Part shown: positions 44,092 to 51,970 of the stretch, piece after piece
Position numbering within the stretch: the first letter of the stretch is position 1
How the letters are laid out: each line of letters starts with the position of its first letter
Assembly (NCBI GenBank): GCA_947166105.1
Contig: CAMVCZ010000021.1
Span: forward strand, 1 to 54,699
Direction: 5' to 3'
DNA: 54,699 nt
Source: an uncultured Bacteroidales bacterium
Lineage (GTDB): Bacteria; Bacteroidota; Bacteroidia; Bacteroidales; F082
Translations under genes and position numbers: made by a program
Notes under the pieces: model-generated
What the model was told of the DNA's origin: nothing
Database searches by the model: none
Seen by the model: the letters and a program-made list of their open reading frames with translations, nothing else

Positions 44092-45011
44092 CGGATATGG
44101 ATTCGTTGCGCAAATTGTTGTCGTTCAGTAAGGGAGAGCGCGTCGCTATCGTTTCGATAATGGCGGTCATCTTCCTTTTGGTTTTGGCCTGCATTTTTCG
44201 ACCTGGGCGCAAGTCGCTGAGCGAGGCTTCGTTACACAATCTGGATTCCTTGTTGGCCTTGCGGCAGCAAGCCATTGAGGAGCAGCAAAGCAAAAAGGCA
44301 GAATCGACTCCCGAAGTGGCCGAATTGCATCCTTTTCCCTTCAATCCCAACACCTTGACCGAAGACGAATGGAAGCAAATTGGCTTGACAGACAGGCAGA
44401 TACGCAATATTATGAACTATCAGGCCAAAGGTGGCAAGTTTTACTCGAAAAACGACCTTGCCAAACTCTACACCATCAGCGAAGAGGACTTCGCGCAGTT
44501 GGAGCCGTTTATCGTGTTGCCTGAGATTTCGCGAGGGATGAACAACAAGGCTTCGGAGAAAAAGCAAGAGAATCAGCAATTTGAGGAAAAGCCCAAGCCC
44601 GAAAAGAAGCCCATTCCCATTGTCGACCTGAACACTGTTGATTCGACCACTTTGGTGGAACTGCCGCAAATCGGGCCATACATGGCTTTGCGTATCATCG
44701 AGTTCCGCGATAAGTTGGGCGGCTTCATCGACAAGGAACAACTCCGCGACGTGAAGGGCATGGACTCGGCGCGTTTCGCCACGATACAGCCGTATATTAA
44801 TATAGGTGAGGCCGAAACGCGCAAAATCGACATCAATCGCGCCGATTTCAAGACATTGGTGCATCATCCCTACCTCAACTACGAGCAGGTGAAACGCATC
44901 TTCAACCAACGAGAAAAGCGTGGAATGATCAAAAACTGGGCGCAGTTGGAGGCACTCATCAAGGATGACGGGGAGGTGAATCCCCTGCTGGAGCATTATG
45001 TGAAGTTTTGA
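44088..45011 (+). CDS. Helix-hairpin-helix protein with one membrane anchor
   Basis: The 307-residue protein has a membrane helix near residues 19-37 and then two to three ComEA-like helix-hairpin-helix units: LTDRQIRNIMNYQAKGG, LVELPQIGPYMALRIIEFR and a third around 240-300. HhH units of this kind bind DNA, and in ComEA take part in DNA uptake. The first predicted start is GTG 44088, which overlaps the symporter stop; ATG 44097 is an equally good candidate. It precedes the first TPR-HTH regulator by 13 bases. Confidence 0.75.
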   Translation: MTDMDSLRKLLSFSKGERVAIVSIMAVIFLLVLACIFRPGRKSLSEASLHNLDSLLALRQQAIEEQQSKKAESTPEVAELHPFPFNPNTLTEDEWKQIGLTDRQIRNIMNYQAKGGKFYSKNDLAKLYTISEEDFAQLEPFIVLPEISRGMNNKASEKKQENQQFEEKPKPEKKPIPIVDLNTVDSTTLVELPQIGPYMALRIIEFRDKLGGFIDKEQLRDVKGMDSARFATIQPYINIGEAETRKIDINRADFKTLVHHPYLNYEQVKRIFNQREKRGMIKNWAQLEALIKDDGEVNPLLEHYVKF

Positions 45012-45024
45012 GATATTTGCATAA

Positions 45025-46509
45025 ATGAAACGTCTGTTTTGCATCGGTTTGGTTTTGTTGGGCTTTTTGGCGGCCTGCACTCGGCAGCAAACCGACTTTT
45101 TGTCGCCCGCTGACGTTAATGATGCGGAATACGCATTGCTAATCGACTTTGTAGAAGCAGCATTTGACGGCTCCAAGTACCATGACTTCACGGATTCCGT
45201 CGTAAGTCCAGCTTTAGGTTTTTATACAAAAAGCGACACGCCTCGTGATTATTGGATGCAAGCCCGTTGCCATTACCTGACGGGTTGCCTGCTTTTTGAC
45301 AACAACAAGCTTTCGGAAAAGGCAACGACGCATTTCGTGGAAGCCCTGAACATCTTGGACACCCATTTCGATGCCCGTCAGGCACCCGTTGGAAGGCTTT
45401 ACAGCAAGATTTGTATCATCCTTTCGCGCTTGGCTTTCAATTTCTCCGACGAGCAATGCAGCACGAAGTTTGCCCGCTTGGGCTTGGATTGCGCCTCATC
45501 TGTTGGCGACACGGCTTGGATGCTCCGCTCGATGGCCAACCTCGGTTTGCTTTACGAGCGTTTCGGGAAACCCGGAGAGGGCGACACAGCCTATTTTTAT
45601 TGTGACGAAGGCCTTCGCATCGCCAATGCCGACCGTTATCCTTACGAAACGGCATTGTTGGAAAACTCACTTGCCAATAGTTTGCGGCATAGCCATCAAT
45701 ACGATTCCGCCATCTATTATTTTGAGAAGAGTTTTGCCTTGGTCGACAATGACTGCCAGCTGTTTCACAAAAACGCGATAGAAAAGGCTTTTGTCCACTA
45801 TCGGGCGCGTGACTATGCGGCAGCTTTGGCCGATTTGGAAGTCGCCTATCAGTCGAAGGATGAGAACATTAAGACGCAGGCTGCCTACGGTTTGGCCGAT
45901 TGTTATGAGGAGTTGGGCGACACGCTGAGGGCAATGCCTTATTACGCTTTTGTGAAGGCACAGGAGGAAAAACGGGTGACCGAATTGAACCACAACGCCG
46001 AAGTGCTTTCGGTGCTGAACGCCTATTTGAAGGAAAGGAAGCCGCAAAAAGGTGGGGAAACGCTGCTTTGGGTGCTGGTGTTTCTCGCTATGGCGGCCAC
46101 TTTTGCAGGCTACCATCACGTCTATCGTAAAAGGATGACCCGAAAACATGAAGCCATCGAGCGCGACTTGCATGAGGCGCACGGTGCTTTGGAAATGCAG
46201 GCGCAAGAAACCTTGAGGATGAAGGTGCAGGCCATCTATGGCGACAAACGCAACAACACTTTCAGCCGTATCCTCGAAGTGTTCAACACGACCTATCCTG
46301 AAGCCTTGACGAAACTGAAGGCTGCCTATCCCGACCTGAACGAGACCGAACTCGACATTTGTGTGCTTTCCATGTTCCCCTTCCGCACGAAGGAAATCGC
46401 CGACATCCTCGACTTGCGCGAAAACACCGTCTCGAAATACCGCACCGCCATCAAGCGAAAGACGCAAGCCGATTCGTTTGAGGTGCTTTGGAGGCGGTTT
46501 GTCGGGTGA
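45025..46509 (+). CDS. Lipoprotein-TPR-TM-HTH transmembrane regulator
   Basis: The 494-residue protein shows a lipobox LGFLAAC (Cys18), TPR-like helical repeats (about 75-330), one membrane helix (about 346-364), a short coiled coil, and a C-terminal HTH region (about 437-480; RTKEIADILDLRENTVSKYR), with the LuxR-like/sigma-4-like look. This predicts a periplasmic sensor domain tethered at one end, a cytoplasmic DNA-binding end and no kinase. The paralogue at 48523 has the same order of parts and a closely similar last 80 residues (shared AYPDLN...TE). The T9SS cargo gene 46734 follows, with a 224-base spacer. The start is ATG 45025. Confidence 0.85.
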   Translation: MKRLFCIGLVLLGFLAACTRQQTDFLSPADVNDAEYALLIDFVEAAFDGSKYHDFTDSVVSPALGFYTKSDTPRDYWMQARCHYLTGCLLFDNNKLSEKATTHFVEALNILDTHFDARQAPVGRLYSKICIILSRLAFNFSDEQCSTKFARLGLDCASSVGDTAWMLRSMANLGLLYERFGKPGEGDTAYFYCDEGLRIANADRYPYETALLENSLANSLRHSHQYDSAIYYFEKSFALVDNDCQLFHKNAIEKAFVHYRARDYAAALADLEVAYQSKDENIKTQAAYGLADCYEELGDTLRAMPYYAFVKAQEEKRVTELNHNAEVLSVLNAYLKERKPQKGGETLLWVLVFLAMAATFAGYHHVYRKRMTRKHEAIERDLHEAHGALEMQAQETLRMKVQAIYGDKRNNTFSRILEVFNTTYPEALTKLKAAYPDLNETELDICVLSMFPFRTKEIADILDLRENTVSKYRTAIKRKTQADSFEVLWRRFVG

Positions 46510-46615
46510 CAAAATTCGTTTAATTCGTATAATTCGCCGTTGTTTTTGTTGGCAAATGAAACGAATTTTGCGAATTTATCATGGATTTCCAACAACTTTT
46601 TAGTGGAAAAAGATT

Positions 46616-46707
46616 TCGTAATCCGTTGACAATCAATATTGATTTCCGAAAAAATAGTGGATTGGCCGATGGAATTGGTTTTTTGGCGGATTTTTGCTAT
46701 AATTTTG
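46616..46707 (+). promoter_or_regulatory. Shared-block promoter of the 46734 T9SS gene
   Basis: Block A (46616-46638) reads TCGTAA, 2 variable bases, CGTTGA, 2 variable, ATCAA. Block B (46662-46677) reads TTGGCC, 2 variable, TGG, 2 variable, TTG. The -7 is TAATTTTG (46700-46707), preceded by TA. All three recur in order at 50196-50288. Confidence 0.7.
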
Positions 46708-46733
46708 TGTCGCAAATTCAAAAACAAGAAACT

Positions 46734-48428
46734 ATGGACAAGATTTTTAAACTTTCAGTTGCTTTCGCTCTCGCATTGTTTGTCGGGGGCAAGGCTTTTG
46801 GGCAGGAGTGGGAACTGTCTTACGAATGGCATTTTTCCGATGAGGAGGAATTTGATTTGGTCCAACCATACGAAACTTCCTCGGGCAACATCGTTGTTTC
46901 GACAAATCAATATTATAAGTGTGGCTGGGGCGATTTCTACGCGCCACATCCCGCTTTGAAAATGTTTGCGGCAGACGGAACGGAGTTGGTGGAAAACCTT
47001 TACTTCAAACCTGCCTACTATGGAGGACACCCGCACATCATTGAAAACAAAAAAGGGGAACTGTATATGATGGCCTCTTACACTCCAGACCACGACTATA
47101 CTTCGTTCAATTATTTTCTCAACTATGACAATCCGCCCGATGAAGGTATTTACGGATTGTACAAACTTGACGACCAACTGAACATTGTGGAGGCTTTCGA
47201 ACACCATATCAAAATTGACACCTCGGAATACCGTGACCAACAATGGGAAGACGTTCCGCTCGAACAATGTGGTGCATTGGTGATGGTTCCTCCTGTCGTT
47301 GATGATGACATAATCGTTGGTGCCTATATGAAGACATACAGCAGGTATCCGACCGACCCGCATGGCCCCGATTCCTTGTTCGCATTTCGTATGGATTTTG
47401 AAGGGAATATCCTTGACCAACAGGGATTTGAGCTTCCCTATATGGGTAGCGGTGGTAGTTGTCTTCATTTTCTTGGAAGGGAATTGCTGTTTAAAACGGA
47501 AACGGGTTATATGTTGTATTGTCCGTTCCGTTTTGTCGATGATGGAAACTATTACCATGTTGTTTATCTTGACAACAACCTCAATCTGCTGAAGATAAGG
47601 CCTTACAAGAAAATCGATCCTCTTTCACAATTTGATGACCTGATGCAAGGAATCAAGGTGAAGAGAAGTCGGCACAACACAATCTATTTTACCGTAGAAT
47701 TGGCGTCAAACAATCCCGCAAAAGCCACGGATTACGATGTGAGGCTTTACGAGTTGGACGACAATATTGACGGAACGGAGCCATACATTCCTTCGTTGCA
47801 ATACATCACTCGCACTTCAGATGATTTGGATTGGCCAAGTGGCATCGAATTGTTTGATGACAACAGTCTTTGCTTTGCCTACACGTTGAACATAGGATTT
47901 TGGAGCAATCTCGATTCATGGATGATGATAGAGCGTTTAACTCCCGGTTTCGACACAATATCAACGTTGTATTACGACCATGAGGGGGAGCGCATCCATA
48001 GTACCGCCACGAGCATTTTGGCTACACGTGATGGTGGTTTGCTGCTTGTCTATCAATCCAAAAACCTTGACAACACCGACCAACGTTGGACGACGATAAC
48101 CAAATTCCCCGCTGAGGCTTTTGAAGGTATCGACGAGGCGCATGACAACGGCTTGAAGGTGGCGGTGGCCTATCCCAATCCAGGTGGCAACACGCTCAAC
48201 ATCCGCACGGCCTTGCAGAACGCCCGCGTGGAAGTGTACGACATAAACGGCAGGCTCGTCCACAGCCAAGCCCTCACGGAGAATGTGACAGCGATTGATG
48301 CTGGGGATTGGGCTGAGGGCGTTTATGTTTGGAAGGTGTATACTTCGGATGGCGGCCCTTCGACAGGCTCAGGGACCGCTGGCTCAACGACCTTGGTGGA
48401 AACAGGGAAGTGGGTGAAGGAAAAATAA
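46734..48428 (+). CDS. T9SS-secreted protein, probable beta-propeller
   Basis: The 564-residue reading from ATG 46734 has a signal peptide ending at AFGQ (23). The middle 450 residues are beta-strand-rich with repeated YxxG(D/E)xY/LY(K)LD elements, which suggests a propeller, though no named family is recognised. The C-terminal domain (about 475-564; YPNPGGNTLNIRT... GVYVWKVYT) is a T9SS sorting domain with the tail TTLVETGKWVKE. A palindromic mini-element sits in frame in that tail. The open frame back to 46581 precedes the promoter and is discounted. Confidence 0.8.
   Translation: MDKIFKLSVAFALALFVGGKAFGQEWELSYEWHFSDEEEFDLVQPYETSSGNIVVSTNQYYKCGWGDFYAPHPALKMFAADGTELVENLYFKPAYYGGHPHIIENKKGELYMMASYTPDHDYTSFNYFLNYDNPPDEGIYGLYKLDDQLNIVEAFEHHIKIDTSEYRDQQWEDVPLEQCGALVMVPPVVDDDIIVGAYMKTYSRYPTDPHGPDSLFAFRMDFEGNILDQQGFELPYMGSGGSCLHFLGRELLFKTETGYMLYCPFRFVDDGNYYHVVYLDNNLNLLKIRPYKKIDPLSQFDDLMQGIKVKRSRHNTIYFTVELASNNPAKATDYDVRLYELDDNIDGTEPYIPSLQYITRTSDDLDWPSGIELFDDNSLCFAYTLNIGFWSNLDSWMMIERLTPGFDTISTLYYDHEGERIHSTATSILATRDGGLLLVYQSKNLDNTDQRWTTITKFPAEAFEGIDEAHDNGLKVAVAYPNPGGNTLNIRTALQNARVEVYDINGRLVHSQALTENVTAIDAGDWAEGVYVWKVYTSDGGPSTGSGTAGSTTLVETGKWVKEK
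48356..48374 (+). repeat. In-frame palindromic mini-element in a T9SS tail
   Basis: Core TCGACAGGCTC (48360-48370) with arms CCCT and AGGG. It encodes PSTGSG just before the terminal VETGKW of the 46734 protein. Confidence 0.8.
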
Positions 48429-48457
48429 TTGCGTAAAGGATAGAGTGGAAGCATATA

Positions 48458-48487
48458 GGTCAGTCACGAAAGTGGCTGGCCTTTTTT
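48458..48487 (+). terminator. Intrinsic terminator of the 46734 gene
   Basis: GGTCAGTCAC and GTGGCTGGCC form a 10-bp stem with two G-U pairs and a GAAA loop, followed by T6. It separates the cargo gene from the next regulator. Confidence 0.8.
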
Positions 48488-48509
48488 GTTGGCATCGCCA
48501 AAAAAATGC

Positions 48510-48517
48510 TACCTTTG
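48510..48517 (+). promoter_or_regulatory. -7 promoter element of the 48523 regulator gene
   Basis: TACCTTTG followed by CAGCC and then ATG 48523, five bases later. The mRNA would be nearly leaderless. Confidence 0.6.
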
Positions 48518-48522
48518 CAGCC

Positions 48523-50175
48523 ATGAAACGCATGTTTTTTATATTGCTTTTGCTTTTTGTCGTGTTGGTGGCTGCTTGCTCCAAGCGCGAAACGCCTCCA
48601 CCGCCCGAGGAGGACATGCTCTATCGCGTGGAGTGTTTCTACCAAACCAACCTCGACAGTGCAAGGCAAATCCTTGACACGCTGAATGTTTCGGTGCTTT
48701 CGGAGAAGGAACGGGCGCATTATTGCCTGCTGCGGCTTGATGCCTTATTCGATACGATGTTCTATAACGCCGAAATCGATTCGCTTCTGCAAGTGGCCGA
48801 AAATTGCTTTGTCGGCGGCGGTGACAAGTATTTTGAGGCAAAGTCGTATTACGCCAAAGGCTACGCCTACCGCTCGTCGCCACAGCACCGTTGGCTTTGC
48901 ATCGACAATTACCAGAAAGCCAAACAAAGCATCGACCAATGCCAGCATGTGGACGAGCGTCTTGTGCGTTTTTCACCCACACCCACCACCGAGCAAGACG
49001 TGATCGACCACTTGAAATACAAAATCTACAGCGGTCTTGGTTCGGCTTACGGCGATTTCGGTTACCACAAAGAAAGTCTGGAGGTGTTGAAAGAGGCTGA
49101 ACGTTTTTTGTGCCATCGGCAATGGCTCGACCAACACTGCCTCACGGCACTCATGATAGGTGAATTGTACCTTCGTTTCAGGGAGTACGACAGCAGCGCG
49201 TTGTATCTGGAAAAAGGCTTTCGTTCTGCCCAAACGCTTGGCGACACTTGGAAAATGGCTGCCTGCCACAGCTCGGCTGCCTTGCATTTGCTTTTTCGTT
49301 ACGAGAAGCAGAAAAAGGCTAAAAGTGAGGAGGAAATGCAGAAATTGTTGAGAGAAGCCATTGCAGAAGAGAAAAAGGCTTTGCAGCTGTTGGGCGGGCA
49401 AACGGCCAAGTTCAAGGCAAGCACCATCGACGGACTGACCCATGCCTATTTCGAGTTAAGGCAATACGATTCCTGCATCTTTTTTGCCAAGCAAGCAGCG
49501 AATCAATACGGATTGGAGGTGTGGAGGATGAATGCCAACATGTATCTTTACAAATCGTTTGAGGCATTGGGCTGTATGGATAGTGCCTTGTTGTATGCAG
49601 AAAAATATATGGATGTGAGGCATAAATACGATTACAGCGGTAAAGCCGTGGCGCAAGTGAAGGAAGAATACGACAAGCAGTTGGAAATCCAGCGATTGGA
49701 AAGCGAGCAGCAGTTGAAGCGTTACCGCCTCTATTTGTGGATAGCCCTGTTGGTCATCGTGCTGATGGCGGTGCTATGGGCGGCGTTGCGCTACCGCAAG
49801 AACAAGGAATTGGAAACGCTGAAACTCCGCGAAGCGCAACGTCAACTGCAAACTGAGTTGGAGCAACTCACTGCCCAGCAGAAGGAGATGCTCAACCAGC
49901 AAGTTTTGGCGATTTACCAATCGGGGCAGAAAGACCGCTTGCAACGCATCATGGAGGCTTTTGAGGCGGCCTATCCCCAAGGCGTTGGGAAAATGAAATC
50001 GGCCTATCCCGACCTCAACAAGACGGAGACGCATCTCGTCATTTTGTCGTTCCTCGGCTTCCGCATCAAGGAGGAGGCCGACCTGCTCGGCCTGAGCGAA
50101 AACACAGTGGCAAAATACCGCTCCAACCTCAAAAACAAGGCCGATTTTGACCCGATTTCTGCGCTTTTGGACTGA
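48523..50175 (+). CDS. Lipoprotein-TPR-TM-HTH transmembrane regulator (paralogue)
   Basis: The 550-residue protein repeats the architecture of the 45025 protein: lipobox LVAAC (Cys19), TPR-like repeats (about 100-375), one membrane helix (about 403-422), a coiled coil (425-465) and HTH (about 498-540; KEEADLLGLSENTVAKYRSNL). An open frame extends 26 codons upstream, but these would precede the promoter; ATG 48523 gives a good lipoprotein signal. It follows the cargo terminator and precedes the beta-helix T9SS gene by 154 bases. It is likely to sense an envelope state and act on nearby promoters; inference. Confidence 0.85.
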   Translation: MKRMFFILLLLFVVLVAACSKRETPPPPEEDMLYRVECFYQTNLDSARQILDTLNVSVLSEKERAHYCLLRLDALFDTMFYNAEIDSLLQVAENCFVGGGDKYFEAKSYYAKGYAYRSSPQHRWLCIDNYQKAKQSIDQCQHVDERLVRFSPTPTTEQDVIDHLKYKIYSGLGSAYGDFGYHKESLEVLKEAERFLCHRQWLDQHCLTALMIGELYLRFREYDSSALYLEKGFRSAQTLGDTWKMAACHSSAALHLLFRYEKQKKAKSEEEMQKLLREAIAEEKKALQLLGGQTAKFKASTIDGLTHAYFELRQYDSCIFFAKQAANQYGLEVWRMNANMYLYKSFEALGCMDSALLYAEKYMDVRHKYDYSGKAVAQVKEEYDKQLEIQRLESEQQLKRYRLYLWIALLVIVLMAVLWAALRYRKNKELETLKLREAQRQLQTELEQLTAQQKEMLNQQVLAIYQSGQKDRLQRIMEAFEAAYPQGVGKMKSAYPDLNKTETHLVILSFLGFRIKEEADLLGLSENTVAKYRSNLKNKADFDPISALLD

Positions 50176-50197
50176 GAAAAATCTGTACTTTTTTCTC
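50174..50197 (+). terminator. Possible hairpin terminator after the 48523 regulator
   Basis: GAGAAAAA and TTTTTCTC form an 8-bp stem with a 7-8-base loop, directly at the stop codon. AT-rich, so only moderately convincing. The word AAAAATCTGTACTT in it recurs at 50231-50244. Confidence 0.45.
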
Positions 50198-50288
50198 GTA
50201 AATCGTTGATTATCAAAATGAGTTGAAAACAAAAATCTGTACTTGGCCTTTGGGGTTGAAAAACTCCCTATTTTTTTATATAATTTTG
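50196..50288 (+). promoter_or_regulatory. Shared-block promoter of the 50330 T9SS gene
   Basis: Block A at 50196-50218 matches 46616-46638 at 18 of 23 positions, and block B (50243-50258) matches 46662-46677 at 12 of 16. TAATTTTG follows at 50281-50288. The distance from block A to the -7 is 62 bp here and 61 bp there (intervening bases). Confidence 0.7.
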
Positions 50289-50329
50289 GAGGCATGAAAC
50301 TAAATGTATCATTAAAACTGTTTTATGCC

Positions 50330-51952
50330 ATGAAAAAAAGTTTGTTTTTTGCAATTTGGATGGCTTTGCTGATGGCTCCGCTTTCGGCTCAGACCATCGA
50401 GGTTTCGGGCGAATACCAAGGCAATGTGCTTTGGGACGCCGACACTGTTAAACTTGTAGGCGATGTCGTCATCGAGCCTGATACGGAAGGCACGGCGCGC
50501 CTCACCATTGAGCGTGGGACTTGGGTGATTGCGGAAGGCTATTACCGCATTACCGTCCACAACGGCTCGTTTTATGCCTTGGGCGCGGATAAGGCTCTCG
50601 TCACCTTCACCGCCCGCGACACCACCGATTTCCATAATCCTACAGCGGAAACAGGGTGGCACGGCATCCATTTGCTTTCCGACCAAAGCAATGCGCAGGA
50701 CACTGTGGTCATGGAGTTTTGCGAGGTCGAGTTTGGAAAGATTGTCACGGGCGCACCTGAGAATGAGCGATTTGGCGCGGGTGTCGAGGTGAGAAACAAG
50801 AAGTTCTGCCATTTCGCCCATTGCCGTTTTTCGCAAAACCGCAACGACCACAACACCAGCTCGCCGTCAGGGAGCGGCGGCGGTGCCATGTATGTGCTCA
50901 ATCCGGGTAGCGTACTTATAGAGCATTGCGTTTTTCACGGCAATTATGCGTGGTGGGGCGCGAGTGCCACGTTGGGCGGCTTGCGGCATTTCACCGTACA
51001 CGATTGCGAGTTCTACAACAACTCGGGGCATTATGGAACTGCTCTTGATATGCACATTGGCGAATTGTCGCTGACGGCTTCGGGGCCACAAGTCTATAAC
51101 AACTACATCCACGGCAACCACGGCAGCACGTTGTACCTCGGTTGGGAAGGCGTGGGGCGCTTGCACGACAATGTCATCGTCAACAACGATGGTTATTCGC
51201 CCGTGCTGGGCACCACGGCCCCTAATTATTCCCATTATTATAACAACACGATCGTCAACAACCAGAGCGAGGGGTTTCTTAACGGTCGTGGCTCAGGCAT
51301 TTGGACCAATGGAGGGCAGAAGATTTACAACAACATTGTATATGGCAATGATTTGTACGATTTCTATCCACAAAACTTGCCCCAAATACATTTTGAACGC
51401 ATGGACCCGACGCATCCTGACCCGACTATTTTCAATAATTGTGTCAGTTGTCCCGACGGGAACGAAGGATCGATTTATGAAGAACCACAATTTGTCCGTC
51501 CGACCGAAGGTTTAGGCCCTGCTTATGACCTTTCGACCACGGCTTTTCATTGGTCGTTGCTTGAGACTTCGCCTTGCATCAATGCGGGGACAACCGACAT
51601 GAGCCAATACTATCCCGAAACCGATTTTACGGGCAGTCCGCGCGTGGTTGACGAGCGTATTGACCTCGGAGCCATCGAGTTTCCCATCCCGAATGGGGTG
51701 GAGGAAACCGCAGTCCAAAGTTGCGTTTATCCCAATCCGGGCAAGGATGTGCTCAACATTGAGGTTCGCGATGCAGCGGATAGGGTGGAGGTGTACGACC
51801 TCACCGGACGCAGAGTTTTTGAAAACAAAATATTTGGAAATCAAATTGCTATCAATACTGAGGCTTGGCCTTCGGGAATGTATTTCTGGAAAATCTACTC
51901 AACGAGCGGCTCAACGGCTCTCATTGAGACAGGAAAATGGATAAAAGAATAA
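50330..51952 (+). CDS. T9SS-secreted parallel beta-helix protein
   Basis: The 540-residue protein has a signal peptide ending at LSAQ (20). The central region is a right-handed parallel beta-helix of pectate-lyase type with repeated YNN, VNN, HGN turns (CEFYNNSGHYG, IVNNQSEG), ending in the DLGAIEF motif. Lyase activity cannot be concluded. The T9SS domain (about 463-540; CVYPNPGKDVLNIEV) ends in ALIETGKWIKE. ATG 50294 is in frame but near the likely transcription start; ATG 50330 has a proper signal peptide. The C10 peptidase gene follows by 18 bases. Confidence 0.83.
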   Translation: MKKSLFFAIWMALLMAPLSAQTIEVSGEYQGNVLWDADTVKLVGDVVIEPDTEGTARLTIERGTWVIAEGYYRITVHNGSFYALGADKALVTFTARDTTDFHNPTAETGWHGIHLLSDQSNAQDTVVMEFCEVEFGKIVTGAPENERFGAGVEVRNKKFCHFAHCRFSQNRNDHNTSSPSGSGGGAMYVLNPGSVLIEHCVFHGNYAWWGASATLGGLRHFTVHDCEFYNNSGHYGTALDMHIGELSLTASGPQVYNNYIHGNHGSTLYLGWEGVGRLHDNVIVNNDGYSPVLGTTAPNYSHYYNNTIVNNQSEGFLNGRGSGIWTNGGQKIYNNIVYGNDLYDFYPQNLPQIHFERMDPTHPDPTIFNNCVSCPDGNEGSIYEEPQFVRPTEGLGPAYDLSTTAFHWSLLETSPCINAGTTDMSQYYPETDFTGSPRVVDERIDLGAIEFPIPNGVEETAVQSCVYPNPGKDVLNIEVRDAADRVEVYDLTGRRVFENKIFGNQIAINTEAWPSGMYFWKIYSTSGSTALIETGKWIKE

Positions 51953-51970
51953 CCCAAAAAACAAGTTAAA

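Noticed and set aside
46510..46733. Start of the 46734 cargo gene at 46581
   Set aside because: The extra codons cover the block A/B promoter and would bury the signal peptide.
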